A program made the translations under genes and the position numbers. Shown here in pieces: positions 1-7,631 of a DNA stretch of 27,596 nt. Positions within the stretch are counted from its first letter, which is position 1. Every line of letters starts with the position of its first letter. The notes beneath the pieces were generated by a model. The model saw nothing but the letters and a program-made list of their open reading frames with translations, searched no databases and was not told the DNA's origin. The DNA comes from a virus: positions 1 to 27,596 of the IMG/VR virus record IMGVR_UViG_3300034102_001304; one strand, 5' to 3'.

Positions 1-91
1 GGAGCTAGGCGCGATAGAATCAGAACTCATCTCGCCAACATACGATGAGATGGGCCTTCTGGGCGACATAACGGAAAAGGTGGCAGCATGA
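1..91 (+). CDS. 3' end of an unidentified phage gene (partial)
   Basis: An open frame enters from the left edge (first full codon at position 2) and ends at TGA 89-91, giving 29 residues ending in DITEKVAA. The stop overlaps the ATG of the next gene by the ATGA pattern seen throughout this genome, which supports a real upstream gene in the same rightward structural operon. The fragment is short, acidic and unrecognised. By position next to ejection-type proteins it is probably the end of a tail or virion gene. Confidence 0.6.
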   Translation, partial: ELGAIESELISPTYDEMGLLGDITEKVAA

Positions 92-879
92 CTTTCGGCA
101 TCACTGCTGGACAAGCATTTATAGGCGGCAGCGCCCTCTTGGGCGGTCTGATCTCAAGCAGCGGTGCTCAGAGCGCCGCAGGCACTCAGGCCGCTGCTGC
201 TGATCGTTCTGCTGCTCTCCAGAAGGAGATGTTTGACGAACAGAAGCGTCTCTCAGAACCGTATCGCCAGGCTGGCCTGACGGGTCAGAACCGGCTGATG
301 GAACTGCTGGGGCTAGGCGGTAACACTGGTGCAGCGGGGTACGGTCAGTACGCTCGCGACTTCGGTATGCAGGACTTCCAGCAAGACCCCGGCTATCAAT
401 TTAGGCTGGGCGAGGGTCTCAAGGCGATGAGCCGCCAAGCAGGTGCTAGGGGTGGACTGATCTCTGGCCAGACCATGAAGGGTCTAGAGGACTACCGGCA
501 GGCATCGGCATCGCAAGAGTACGGCAACGCCTTCAATCGCTACCAGACCAACCGCGCCAACCAACTCCAACCGCTTGGCAGCTTGATGTCGTCTGGCCAA
601 GCAGCAGCGGCGGGCCAAGCCGCTCAAGCAGGCCAGTACGGCACCAACGTGGGCAACCTGATGGGTCAAGCGGGCCAGTCGATGGCGGCGGGGCAGATGG
701 GCGCAGCCAACACAATGGGCAACGCGCTGGCTTCAATGGGCAGCATGTACCAGCAGCAGCAACAGCAGAACCAGAATCAGGCCAACTTCAACACGTTGTT
801 TGGTAACCGGGGCGGCGGTGTATCGTACATGAACGATCCGTCATCCTCCTTCGCTTACTACCCAGGTGGAGTTGTCTAA
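88..879 (+). CDS. Putative internal virion / DNA-ejection protein (P22 gp7-like)
   Basis: 263 aa. The first ~30 residues are a Gly/Ala/Ser-rich hydrophobic segment (GGSALLGGLISSSGAQSAAG), followed by a helical Gln-rich body and long AAGQ-type low-complexity repeats around residues 160-210. It has a poly-Gln run near residue 225 and a Gly-rich tail. This build is typical of small ejection proteins of P22-like podoviruses and of 'DNA transfer proteins' in betaproteobacterial phages, which sit inside the capsid and help form the channel through the host envelope. ATG 88 follows a purine-rich GGAAAAGG ribosome binding site and overlaps the preceding stop. The two following genes have similar character and probably complete the ejectosome. 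The exact family is inferred from composition and position, not from a catalytic motif. Confidence 0.6.
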   Translation: MTFGITAGQAFIGGSALLGGLISSSGAQSAAGTQAAAADRSAALQKEMFDEQKRLSEPYRQAGLTGQNRLMELLGLGGNTGAAGYGQYARDFGMQDFQQDPGYQFRLGEGLKAMSRQAGARGGLISGQTMKGLEDYRQASASQEYGNAFNRYQTNRANQLQPLGSLMSSGQAAAAGQAAQAGQYGTNVGNLMGQAGQSMAAGQMGAANTMGNALASMGSMYQQQQQQNQNQANFNTLFGNRGGGVSYMNDPSSSFAYYPGGVV

Positions 880-2318
880 TGGCTGATCTGAACGCTCTCA
901 TCGCCCAAGGCGCCCAGTTCCGCGTCCCGCCCCCGGTAGATCCGATGGGGAACATGCCGCAACTGATGCAGATGCGCGCTTCGCAGAACCAGAACGCGCT
1001 GGCGCAGTACCAACTCTCATCTGCTAAACGCGAAGACGCATCTACGAACGCGCTCAACGCGGCGTATCAGAACGCCTATGACCCCGCCACAGGCAAGATA
1101 GACCCTGTTCGATTGCGTCAAAGTTTAGCGTCAGGCGGCGCAGGCTCAAGAATTCCTGGAGTTGAAAAAGGGTTGATGGAGCTTGAAAATGAACGGTTGC
1201 AGCAACAAAAGCTACAAGGCGACGTCAATCTTCAGCCCATCACTAAGTCTGCGGCTGAAGTTAAGCTGCTTGACGACAGGTTGAAACAATCTCGTGGTTT
1301 TTTAGACACTCTTGATGCTACGGCGCCCGATGCGGGCGCCCGGTACTTGGCTTGGCATGAGGCTAACCACGCCGATCCTATTATTGGGCCGGCGCTCACT
1401 GCGCGAGGTGCTAACGCTAATCAATCAAGGGCGGCTATTGAACAAGCTATTGCCAAAGGCCCGCAAGCACTTGCAGACCTAATCAACCAGTCCAAGTTAG
1501 GTGCGGAAAAGTTCATGGAAATGAACAAGCCTACGGTTACGTCTCAGAATCTTGGTGGCCAACTGCGGATGGTGTCTACGCCTGGCCTTGGGGGCGCCGC
1601 TACTGTTGTACCAGGGTCCACAGTTGCCACAACAATGACGCCGGGGCAAATTGCCGCCAACAAAATTTCCGAACAGCAATTGAAGGTGTCGCAAGGACAA
1701 CTTACGTTGGCTCAAACAGGTCAAAACCTTACCGATGCCCGTGAGCAACGAAAAATTGCCATCATGGAGGAAAATCAACGGCGCGAAAATGACCCCGCGT
1801 TCCAACGACAAAAGGCCGAAGCTGCGGCTACGGGTCAAGCCATCGCTAAAGATAAAGCGTTGGCCCAGCAATTGTTGCCAAAAGTGCTTGAGACTGCCCA
1901 GCAAACGCTTGGCCAAATTGACAGCTTGATTGGAAAACGAGATCGCGAAGGCAATTTGGTTAAAGGTCAAGCGCCGCACCCCGGATTTTCTAACGTGGTG
2001 GGCGCTACTTTGCTGCCTGGTTTGCGGTTTGTTCCGGGAACTGACGCGGCTGACTTTCAATCAAAATTTGATCAGATCAAAGGCGGGGCGTTCCTGCAAG
2101 CGTTTGAAACGCTTAAAGGTGGCGGTTCTATTACCAACCTTGAGGGTGAAAAAGGAACTTCCGCTCTTAACCGCATGAGTCTGGCGCAAAGCGAAAAAGA
2201 GTTTGTAAGCGCCGCGCGCGAGTTCCAAAGCATAATTCGCAAAGGGGTGGAACGCGCCAAAGTGCGCGTCGGCGGCAGCGTAACGCCTATCGATGCTCTT
2301 CTTGAGAAATACAAGTAA
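879..2318 (+). CDS. Putative internal virion protein, coiled-coil rich
   Basis: 479 aa. ATG 879 overlaps the stop of the previous gene by one base. The protein is largely polar and alpha-helical. There is an N-terminal Met/Gln-rich stretch (about residues 20-50), a long Gln/Lys/Ala coiled-coil-like region (about residues 260-360) and a charged C-terminus. No enzymatic motif was found. By position between two Gly/Ala-rich virion proteins it is probably the middle-sized ejection protein or another virion-internal component. Base composition changes visibly near 1110-1130, from GC-rich codons in the first ~80 codons to A/T-richer codons (AAA, CAA, TTT) further on, which suggests a recombination joint inside the gene. 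It could also be a tail or minor structural protein. Confidence 0.5.
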   Translation: MADLNALIAQGAQFRVPPPVDPMGNMPQLMQMRASQNQNALAQYQLSSAKREDASTNALNAAYQNAYDPATGKIDPVRLRQSLASGGAGSRIPGVEKGLMELENERLQQQKLQGDVNLQPITKSAAEVKLLDDRLKQSRGFLDTLDATAPDAGARYLAWHEANHADPIIGPALTARGANANQSRAAIEQAIAKGPQALADLINQSKLGAEKFMEMNKPTVTSQNLGGQLRMVSTPGLGGAATVVPGSTVATTMTPGQIAANKISEQQLKVSQGQLTLAQTGQNLTDAREQRKIAIMEENQRRENDPAFQRQKAEAAATGQAIAKDKALAQQLLPKVLETAQQTLGQIDSLIGKRDREGNLVKGQAPHPGFSNVVGATLLPGLRFVPGTDAADFQSKFDQIKGGAFLQAFETLKGGGSITNLEGEKGTSALNRMSLAQSEKEFVSAAREFQSIIRKGVERAKVRVGGSVTPIDALLEKYK

Positions 2319-2320
2319 TC

Positions 2321-4435
2321 ATGGCCACCCTTGAGCAACTCAGCGCAGCGTTGGTCAAAGCCGATGCTGCCGGCAACTCTGCCGATGCCAAGGCTTTTGC
2401 CGATGCCATTCGACAAATGCGTGGCCCCGCAATGGGCGAAATTCCAACTGTTGACGCGCCGCAAGCCCCGGCAAAAGAGCCTGGCATCTACGAGCAATAT
2501 GTGCGGCCTTTCCTTGAGCCCGCAATTACAACGGCGGGCGCTGTCGGTGGCGGCTTGCTAGGTGCTGCCGCAGGTACGTTTGGTGCCGGCCCAGTCGGCA
2601 CCGCAACCGGCGGTGTTGCTGGCGCTAGCCTTGGCTATGGCCTTGGCAAAGAGGGTATGCAGCTACTCGACGTAGCAATGGGCGCCAGACAACCCCGTCA
2701 AGGCGCAGCGCAAGTAGTTGAGCCGGTGCAAAACCTGCTGGAAGGCGCTGCTTTTGAGGCTGGCGGGCGAGCACTTGGGCCTGCGATTGGCGCAGTAGCA
2801 GGCAAGATTGCTGACATTCGACGACTACCAACGCAGAAAGCGGCTGAGATTGCCCGTAACGCGCTTGGTCCTGATCTGCCTGAAGCACTCAACCTGCTCA
2901 AGGCAAGCCAGAGTGGTGGCAGCGCGGCGCAAGCAACTGCGGATATCAACAGTCCCACCTGGCAAGCATTGCTAGCCCGCGTATCAAAGCGCGATCCTCG
3001 GTTTACGGAAGCGTTGGCTGCATCGCAAGGCGAAGTGTCGTTGAACGCGCTTGCGCGATTGGCCGGCGGCAGCACAGCGGCTGACGTTAGAGGAACCACT
3101 ACGGCGGCAAAGAACGCGCTCAATGCGATAACAACACCGCAACGCGAACTGGCGCTCAATCGGGCAAACCTTGGCAAGGCCGTAGCCGAGTATGAAGCGC
3201 AGGCAGGCAAATTGAGCGCAGACGCAGCGGCCAAAGTGCAAGAAGTGCGGCGCTTGATTGATCTAGGCGATCACGCGGCTGCGGCGGCGCGGTTAAAAAC
3301 GCTCGAAATGGGTTTGCCCCCAAGTTCCCGCCTTGCGCCAGCTAAGTCTCAAGCAGGTTTTTCAGATGAGTTTGCGGCAAAATTTACTTACCCTGGTAAG
3401 TTGGCGCAGATGTCAGACGAATGGGCTACGGGCGCAGCTAACGCATCGTTGGACTTGGGCCAAGGTGCTCGGTTTGCGCAGGGCGCGGCAGACGCGCTAC
3501 GGTCGGTTGGCATCAAACCGCTCAAAGGCGATGAAGTCATTCGCAGCATCCAGGGTGTTGCCAACAACCCTGAGTTTGCAGGCAACGATCTGATAACCGG
3601 TGCAATTGGCAACTTGACCAAAGACATTGCGCAATGGACACGCGGCGGCGGCGTGATCGACGCCAAAGCGTTGGACGCCATCCGCAAGAACTCCGTCAAC
3701 GCCGCAATCCAGCAACTTCGACCAGGCGTAGACGCCACCACGCAGCGCAATCTTGCCGCCAGTGTGATGTCAGAAATTCGCCCTGCGCTAATTGACGCTA
3801 TTGAAGCGGCAGGCGGCACCGGATACCGTCAGTACTTGGCCGACTACACCAAGGGGATGCAGCGGATTGCCGAGAAGAAGCTGTCTGGCGCGGCCCTAGA
3901 CCTGTGGAAAACAAACAAAGACGAGTTTGTTCGATTGGTTCAGAACGAATCGCCAGAGGCAGTAGAGAAAATTCTTGGTCCCGGACGGTACAACGTTGCC
4001 AGCGAACTAGCAGACAGCACGATGTCTGTGCTGCGGGAACAAGCGGCTAAACACCTCAAAGAACTGAAGATAAAAGGGCAGGCCGAAGCGGGGCAAGACG
4101 CGCTCAAACAACTGCTGCTTGATAGCACATCTAAGATACGTTTGCCGTCGTATGTCAGCGCCGTGGTCGCAAGCACGAACAAAGCCCTGAACATCTTAGA
4201 AAACAAGATTGGCGCTAAGACAATGGCGGCGCTGACGCAAGCGTCACAAACCGCAGGGGGCGCCGTCAAGCTGTTGGAGACTTTGCCCGCCAATGAACGC
4301 AACAGGGTGCTGAAGTTGATCTCGACGCCTTCTCAATGGACTGCTGCTGAACGTGCGGTAGCGGGCACGGCAACTGTCGGCGGCGTCAACTCTCTAGCGC
4401 CTGACCGCTTCAACGAAAACGCATTGGCTCAATGA
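2321..4435 (+). CDS. Large putative ejection / internal virion protein with glycine-zipper segment
   Basis: 704 aa. ATG 2321 lies two bases after the previous stop. The N-terminus (MATLEQLSAALVKADAAGNS) is a type I recognise at the start of many phage internal proteins. Residues ~65-110 form a long Gly/Ala stretch with repeated GxxxG spacing, resembling a glycine-zipper membrane-spanning segment. The remaining ~580 residues are Ala/Lys/Glu-rich and predicted helical. The architecture fits a large pore- or channel-forming ejection protein delivered with the DNA, comparable in role to P22 gp16 or gp20. No lytic transglycosylase motif was seen. The next gene starts inside its last codons (ATGA overlap at 4432). 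Function is inferred from architecture and neighbours. Confidence 0.55.
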   Translation: MATLEQLSAALVKADAAGNSADAKAFADAIRQMRGPAMGEIPTVDAPQAPAKEPGIYEQYVRPFLEPAITTAGAVGGGLLGAAAGTFGAGPVGTATGGVAGASLGYGLGKEGMQLLDVAMGARQPRQGAAQVVEPVQNLLEGAAFEAGGRALGPAIGAVAGKIADIRRLPTQKAAEIARNALGPDLPEALNLLKASQSGGSAAQATADINSPTWQALLARVSKRDPRFTEALAASQGEVSLNALARLAGGSTAADVRGTTTAAKNALNAITTPQRELALNRANLGKAVAEYEAQAGKLSADAAAKVQEVRRLIDLGDHAAAAARLKTLEMGLPPSSRLAPAKSQAGFSDEFAAKFTYPGKLAQMSDEWATGAANASLDLGQGARFAQGAADALRSVGIKPLKGDEVIRSIQGVANNPEFAGNDLITGAIGNLTKDIAQWTRGGGVIDAKALDAIRKNSVNAAIQQLRPGVDATTQRNLAASVMSEIRPALIDAIEAAGGTGYRQYLADYTKGMQRIAEKKLSGAALDLWKTNKDEFVRLVQNESPEAVEKILGPGRYNVASELADSTMSVLREQAAKHLKELKIKGQAEAGQDALKQLLLDSTSKIRLPSYVSAVVASTNKALNILENKIGAKTMAALTQASQTAGGAVKLLETLPANERNRVLKLISTPSQWTAAERAVAGTATVGGVNSLAPDRFNENALAQ

Positions 4436-4683
4436 TGCCCTCGCTCCCGCAAGATAAGGCAAACCACGCCATCTACGGTTCGCTGATCTTCCTAGCCGCC
4501 CTAGCCATCTTGCGCCGGCCTGACGCCGCCTACGCCCTCGTGGTGCTTGCAGCAGTGGGCAAGGAGGTGCTCGACTGGCTCTCCAACCAACGGTCAGAGA
4601 GGCCCACGCACGGAGTAGAATGGTTCGATGCCCTAGCAACTTGCGCCGGCGGGGCGGTGCCACTCCTTGCTAGGATGATCTGA
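4432..4683 (+). CDS. Small membrane protein with DKxNH...GKE...D motifs
   Basis: 83 aa. A hydrophobic segment covers residues ~14-45. Conserved-looking polar motifs surround it: DKANH near residue 8, GKEVLDW around residues 43-49, and HGVEWFDALATCAGG near the C-terminus. This DK.NH / GKE..D / eW.D pattern resembles small membrane proteins of the YfiM/DUF2279 type and similar phage proteins found near lysis genes. It starts with tandem ATGATG overlapping the previous stop and ends by overlapping the next start (TGATG). A lysis or envelope role is inferred from context; no enzymatic activity can be assigned. Confidence 0.6.
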   Translation: MMPSLPQDKANHAIYGSLIFLAALAILRRPDAAYALVVLAAVGKEVLDWLSNQRSERPTHGVEWFDALATCAGGAVPLLARMI

Positions 4684-4919
4684 TGGATTCGCAACACCTG
4701 ATCGACATAGGCCTTGCTACCGCTTGCGCGGTTACCGGCTGGTTTGCAAGGGAGTTGTGGTCAGCGGTCAAGGAGTTGAAAGCCGACCTGACCCGCCTAT
4801 CGGTCGAGCTACCCAAGACCTATGTGACGCGGGACGACTACAGGTCAGACCTTAAAGAGATCCGCGACCTGCTGGGGCGCATCTTCGACAAGCTCGACGG
4901 CAAGGTCGACCGCTCATAG
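4683..4919 (+). CDS. Small single-TM protein with coiled-coil tail (possible holin/spanin-like)
   Basis: 78 aa. One N-terminal hydrophobic helix (about residues 7-30, IGLATACAVTGWFARELW) is followed by a charged helical tail (about residues 30-75) with heptad-like leucines and a LGRIFDKLDGK motif near the end. A short membrane anchor with a soluble coiled coil fits inner-membrane spanins and several phage small membrane proteins in lysis regions. No lipobox partner (Rz1) was found, so spanin identity is unproven. It is the last gene of the rightward block. Its stop codon (4917-4919) overlaps the end of the leftward operon by six bases. Confidence 0.55.
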   Translation: MDSQHLIDIGLATACAVTGWFARELWSAVKELKADLTRLSVELPKTYVTRDDYRSDLKEIRDLLGRIFDKLDGKVDRS

Positions 4920-5156
4920 CAGCGCCGAGATACCCACAGTCACCATCTCGCTCTTGAGCTTTGACGGGTTGGTCTTCGCCATCACCCGCAGCGCCACTGC
5001 TGCGAACGTCTCAATGCCGGCCCAGGCGTCCTCTAGGTGCGGATCATTGAGCGCCAAGATGTGCGCTCTGATTGTCAGAACGTCAGCCATGTAGGCGTCC
5101 CGGATGGCGTCTATCGCTGCTTTAGTTGGGCGCATGGGAAGTCCACTAGTTGCCAT
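4914..5156 (-). CDS. Small phage protein of unknown function
   Basis: 80 aa, the last gene of the long leftward operon. It is predicted mostly helical, with a repeated hydrophobic pattern from about residue 12 to 65 and no cysteines or membrane segment. The ATG at 5156 overlaps the preceding gene by 46 bases. The internal ATG at 5135 (MRPTKAAID) would shorten that overlap to 25 bases and is a realistic alternative start. The stop overlaps the convergent rightward gene. I do not recognise the family. Confidence 0.5.
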   Translation of the reverse strand: MATSGLPMRPTKAAIDAIRDAYMADVLTIRAHILALNDPHLEDAWAGIETFAAVALRVMAKTNPSKLKSEMVTVGISALL

Positions 5157-5512
5157 ACTGAATTCGGTGCGTTGATCCTGAACGGTTTGACTACCCGCCT
5201 TGGCGCCAGTTCCGATGCGGCCTGGCGGGCAGCGATCCTACGATCCCTGCACGCCTTGTGCTGCAACTTGCGCTTTGTCCAGCGCCCAGCGTCTAGCTCT
5301 GCTGCCCGCTCAGGCGATGCCCAGCGCGCAGTGACGCCGGAGCCGGCCACACCCAGCAGCCGCGCCTTGCGAGCGAAGCAAAGAATCTTGCGGGCCTTGT
5401 CGAGCGAGATCGCCATGCGTAGATGCATGTCGACCGTGCTCACGCCGTTGGGGTACTCGCGCACCAAGTTGGCGGCAAGGTGCATCAGCAATTCGGTGTC
5501 AGGATGCATCAT
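5111..5512 (-). CDS. Basic phage protein of unknown function, HTH-like N-terminus
   Basis: 133 aa, strongly basic in its second half (many Arg/Lys/His between residues 75 and 115). Residues ~20-60 (roughly YPNGVSTVDMHLRMAISLDK to LLGVAG) could form a winged-helix-like DNA-binding fold, and the segment around residue 64 (ARWASPERAAELDA) resembles linker regions of small phage regulators. It starts with ATGATG at 5512 and overlaps the upstream gene by 14 bases. DNA binding is an inference from charge and predicted helices only. Confidence 0.5.
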   Translation of the reverse strand: MMHPDTELLMHLAANLVREYPNGVSTVDMHLRMAISLDKARKILCFARKARLLGVAGSGVTARWASPERAAELDAGRWTKRKLQHKACRDRRIAARQAASELAPRRVVKPFRINAPNSVWQLVDFPCAQLKQR

Positions 5513-5660
5513 CGCGTACTCTCAAGGTTCCGCCTTCGTGCATCGCCAGTAGCAACTGCGCGATGACAATCTCTTGGCGTTTGATTTCGTACTTGAGGCG
5601 CTCGTTCTCCGCTAGGGCATCGCCCAGCAAAAGGTCTAGGTTTCTTTCGGTCTCAGTCAT
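5499..5660 (-). CDS. Small coiled-coil phage protein
   Basis: 53 aa from ATG 5660. The frame is open further upstream, but this start follows a good AAGGA ribosome binding site and overlaps the preceding stop by the 8-base ATGACTGA pattern also used at 5885-5892. The protein is a single long charged helix (MTETERNLDLLLGDALAENE then KRQEIVIAQLLLAM) with leucine/isoleucine heptads, so a short dimeric coiled coil is likely. Function unknown. Confidence 0.55.
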   Translation of the reverse strand: MTETERNLDLLLGDALAENERLKYEIKRQEIVIAQLLLAMHEGGTLRVRDDAS

Positions 5661-5892
5661 TTTTTTCCTTGAGTTTGGCTTCTGCTGCTCTAATAAACTC
5701 CACAACCTCACTCTTGAACGCAATCACGAATCTTGTGAGTTTATTTACATCAGCCTTCGTCAACCCCTGCCACTCAGGCTTCGTATAAAGCGGCAAAGCT
5801 CGTTGGCCTTGCTGGATGTCGGTTGGGTTATCGGTTACATACACAGACGTACCGTCTTCTGTGTAAACCATATATGCTACGGGTTCAGTCAT
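5653..5892 (-). CDS. Small conserved-type phage protein with LPLYTKPE motif
   Basis: 79 aa from ATG 5892, chosen because it overlaps the upstream stop by ATGACTGA and because similar phage proteins begin MxEPVAY. Residues ~4-42 form a compact beta-like domain (VAYMVYTEDG, then ALPLYTKPE), and the C-terminal half is a Lys/Glu helix. The 'PLYT.P' signature recurs in many small phage proteins of unknown role. Its 3' end overlaps the next gene by eight bases, implying translational coupling. Confidence 0.6.
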   Translation of the reverse strand: MTEPVAYMVYTEDGTSVYVTDNPTDIQQGQRALPLYTKPEWQGLTKADVNKLTRFVIAFKSEVVEFIRAAEAKLKEKND

Positions 5893-6244
5893 TGCGTTCA
5901 ATCCAGAACAACTCCCCAATCTGCTCTGCCGTGTACTCTGCAAAGTCGTTACTGGCCCACTTAACAAGCGCTTTGCCGGTGGTGGAGGTGGCCTCTACAG
6001 TGCACAGTTCGTCGGTTTCAATGCAACGCAAAATGTCTCCTCTGGTTAGCGCCCCCAACTCTTTTGAACAGGCGTAGCAGAGCTTGGCCCTCTTGCACGT
6101 TTCCCCGCAGTCCCCAACCTGCGCTAGGTCAACACGCCCAGCCCGCCAAGCCGCCCACTCCCCGCAGGTCCGGCTCTTGTGCAAGTACGAACTTGTTTCC
6201 CAATAGTCATCACACCATGCCTCAAACGCAGCACGCTCGGTCAT
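5885..6244 (-). CDS. Cys/Trp-rich phage protein with FEAW motif
   Basis: 119 aa. The N-terminus (AAFEAWCDDYWETSSY, then CGEWAAWRAGR) matches the FEAW...W.AW.AG layout common in small accessory proteins of tailed phages. The central part has a cysteine cluster (DCGETCKRAKLCYACSKE, about residues 44-62) that could bind zinc. ATG 6244 overlaps the upstream stop by four bases. Unknown function; a metal-binding or regulatory role is plausible but unproven. Confidence 0.6.
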   Translation of the reverse strand: MTERAAFEAWCDDYWETSSYLHKSRTCGEWAAWRAGRVDLAQVGDCGETCKRAKLCYACSKELGALTRGDILRCIETDELCTVEATSTTGKALVKWASNDFAEYTAEQIGELFWIERND

Positions 6245-6441
6245 GGCTCAAGCCCAAAGTGGTTACAGATTAAGAGCTTGACGTTGCCGGTATAGCCGGT
6301 ACTCAACTCGGCGCACTCCCTGACAATGAGGTCTGCAAACCGCTGCACGTTGATAAAGTCGGCAGTGCATTCCTCCCTTCCGCGAGAGTCAACGGTAACG
6401 TCGAACAGCCCTTCCATTAGTTTTCTAATCCGTTCGTTCAT
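6241..6441 (-). CDS. Small phage protein of unknown function
   Basis: 66 aa. ATGAACGAACGG at 6441 overlaps the upstream stop by four bases, and the gene ends in an ATGA overlap with the next. The MNERIRKLMEG start and the VQRFADLIVRECAEL helix are typical of short helical accessory proteins repeated in many phage early regions. No membrane segment or catalytic motif is visible. Confidence 0.6.
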   Translation of the reverse strand: MNERIRKLMEGLFDVTVDSRGREECTADFINVQRFADLIVRECAELSTGYTGNVKLLICNHFGLEP

Positions 6442-6668
6442 AACTCAATCCTCTGATTAATGCCCAACATCTCTCGATGCAGGTTCTCCAGCATCACCCT
6501 ATACGGCGCATCCGGCAGGCAGTCCGTTGCCAGCTTGCATCGGTCTGCAAATGCATCAGTGCGTACTGCTTCGCGTACAACGGTCCGCACTTTCGCAAGC
6601 ATGTCATCAGGGTGGAGGCTAGTTGGCCAATGCCACCCCATCAGTTCGGCAATGCGTTCATCGGTCAC
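6438..6668 (-). CDS. Small phage protein of unknown function
   Basis: 76 aa, starting at GTG 6668, which overlaps the holin stop as GTGA. The N-terminus (TDERIAELMGWHW) and the helix DDMLAKVRTVVREAV look like the neighbouring small helical protein, and the two may be distant relatives. Tight overlaps on both sides suggest coupled translation directly after the lysis genes. Function unknown. Confidence 0.55.
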   Translation of the reverse strand: MTDERIAELMGWHWPTSLHPDDMLAKVRTVVREAVRTDAFADRCKLATDCLPDAPYRVMLENLHREMLGINQRIEL

Positions 6669-7042
6669 GACGCAACTCCCTTCGTCTTCTCAAAAGTTCT
6701 CAAGCCACCAAGCCCCAGCATCCCCAGCATCAGTTGCCAGAGGTTGTCGTCGATGCCAGGCAGCGCAGGCAGCGGGTGGTCGAGCACAATGCCGGTCCAC
6801 TGGACCAGCGGCCTGGCGATGTATTGACAAGCCAGCGCCGACGCGCAGACCCAGCCAATGGCTGGGCGCCAGCCGCTGGTGAACGCGCTGGGGCTCGACG
6901 CCTCGGCGCGGTTGACGTCCAGTTGGCCCTGGACGATGGCGACCTGGGCGGCAAGCTGCGCTGCCTCGGCTGCTGACTTGTCCGGCCAGATGCGGGTGAT
7001 GACGGTCTGCGCCAGTTCCACGCCTGCGGTCAGTGGGTCCAT
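6665..7042 (-). CDS. 3-TM phage holin (GTA-holin-like, PF11351 type)
   Basis: 125 aa from ATG 7042 (MDPLTAGVELAQTV). The layout matches the 'holin of 3TMs for gene-transfer release' family: an N-terminal amphipathic helix ending in the WPDK motif, an Ala/Gln-rich helix (KSAAEAAQLAAQVAIVQGQL), the SGWRPAIGWVC membrane entry, hydrophobic segments around residues 60-80 and 100-118, and a closing GLGGLRTFEKTKG. A holin opens the inner membrane at a set time so the lysozyme can reach the cell wall. It directly follows the lysozyme gene, overlapping it by 13 bases. A longer open frame upstream was rejected because it would run deep into the lysozyme gene. Confidence 0.88.
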   Translation of the reverse strand: MDPLTAGVELAQTVITRIWPDKSAAEAAQLAAQVAIVQGQLDVNRAEASSPSAFTSGWRPAIGWVCASALACQYIARPLVQWTGIVLDHPLPALPGIDDNLWQLMLGMLGLGGLRTFEKTKGVAS

Positions 7043-7452
7043 TCGCCTGTCTCCATCTGTAACGCCATGCGATGCGCTCGTGCTGGCGTCTGCCGTGCCC
7101 AAGTGCTCTCCACCATCTGCGCAGCAGCCTCAAAGTACTGGCCGTCCTCAACCGCCGATAGCATCCGCTTGAACTTGAGCAAGCCACCGATGCCCATTTG
7201 GAACGCCATGCCGATCAACACGGCCTGGCGCGGCTCGGACAGTCTGGGCATCCACGGCAGCGCCAGCAATACCTCGCGGGTCTTGGCCTTGATGTCGTTG
7301 TCCAACAAGTAGTCGATCTCCTCGCTCGACAGGCCGCCGCCCTTGCGCGAGTCGATCAGCCGGCCCACGCCAATGGTCCAGTACCCGAGCGAGTCTTGGT
7401 AGGCGCAGGACTCGGCGCCCTCTTCCCTCAAAAGTTGGCTCTTCAGGTCCAT
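7030..7452 (-). CDS. Endolysin, T4-type lysozyme (glycoside hydrolase family 24)
   Basis: 140 aa from ATG 7452. The N-terminal catalytic stretch LLREEGAESCAYQDSLGYW-T carries the E-x8-D-x5-T triad of T4-like lysozymes (Glu, Asp and Thr at about residues 10, 19 and 25), followed by IGVG and a helical C-terminal lobe with the WARQTPARAHRM region typical of the family. It hydrolyses the beta-1,4 bond between N-acetylmuramic acid and N-acetylglucosamine. There is no signal peptide or SAR anchor, so export should depend on the holin encoded next. The start overlaps the preceding small gene's end by ten bases. Confidence 0.92.
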   Translation of the reverse strand: MDLKSQLLREEGAESCAYQDSLGYWTIGVGRLIDSRKGGGLSSEEIDYLLDNDIKAKTREVLLALPWMPRLSEPRQAVLIGMAFQMGIGGLLKFKRMLSAVEDGQYFEAAAQMVESTWARQTPARAHRMALQMETGEWTH

Positions 7453-7631
7453 AGCGTCACCCCGTAAGCCAGCGCCAGTACCCAGACACTGAAGGCAACG
7501 GCTCGGTTGAACCACGACCATCGGTTTCGGTAGTGGGTGATGGCGTAACCGTCGCCGCCGAAGGCTTCGTCGAGCGATCTACAGAAACGGCGAGTTGTTC
7601 CGTTGTGCTGAACCGGTGGTTGTTGTAACAC
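7443..7631 (-). CDS. Small C-terminally anchored membrane protein (RSLDEAFG motif)
   Basis: 62 aa with a GTG start at 7631. A polar N-terminal part contains RSLDEAFGGDGYA, a pattern I associate with short proteins in phage lysis regions. It is followed by NRWSWFNRAVAFSVWVLALA, a single membrane helix near the C-terminus. The gene lies almost entirely inside another reading frame, the zinc-ribbon gene, and ends by overlapping the lysozyme start. Both frames carry recognisable features, so I list both. A lysis accessory role is inferred from position. The start codon is uncertain. Confidence 0.45.
   Translation of the reverse strand: MLQQPPVQHNGTTRRFCRSLDEAFGGDGYAITHYRNRWSWFNRAVAFSVWVLALAYGVTLWT

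Noticed and set aside
1497-2060. 187-aa minus-strand frame in the second ejection-type gene
   Set aside because: Shadow frame, low-complexity Arg/Leu/His content, no context.
5037-5552. 171-aa plus-strand frame over the small leftward genes
   Set aside because: Antisense to coupled minus-strand genes that have proper overlaps; no start signal.
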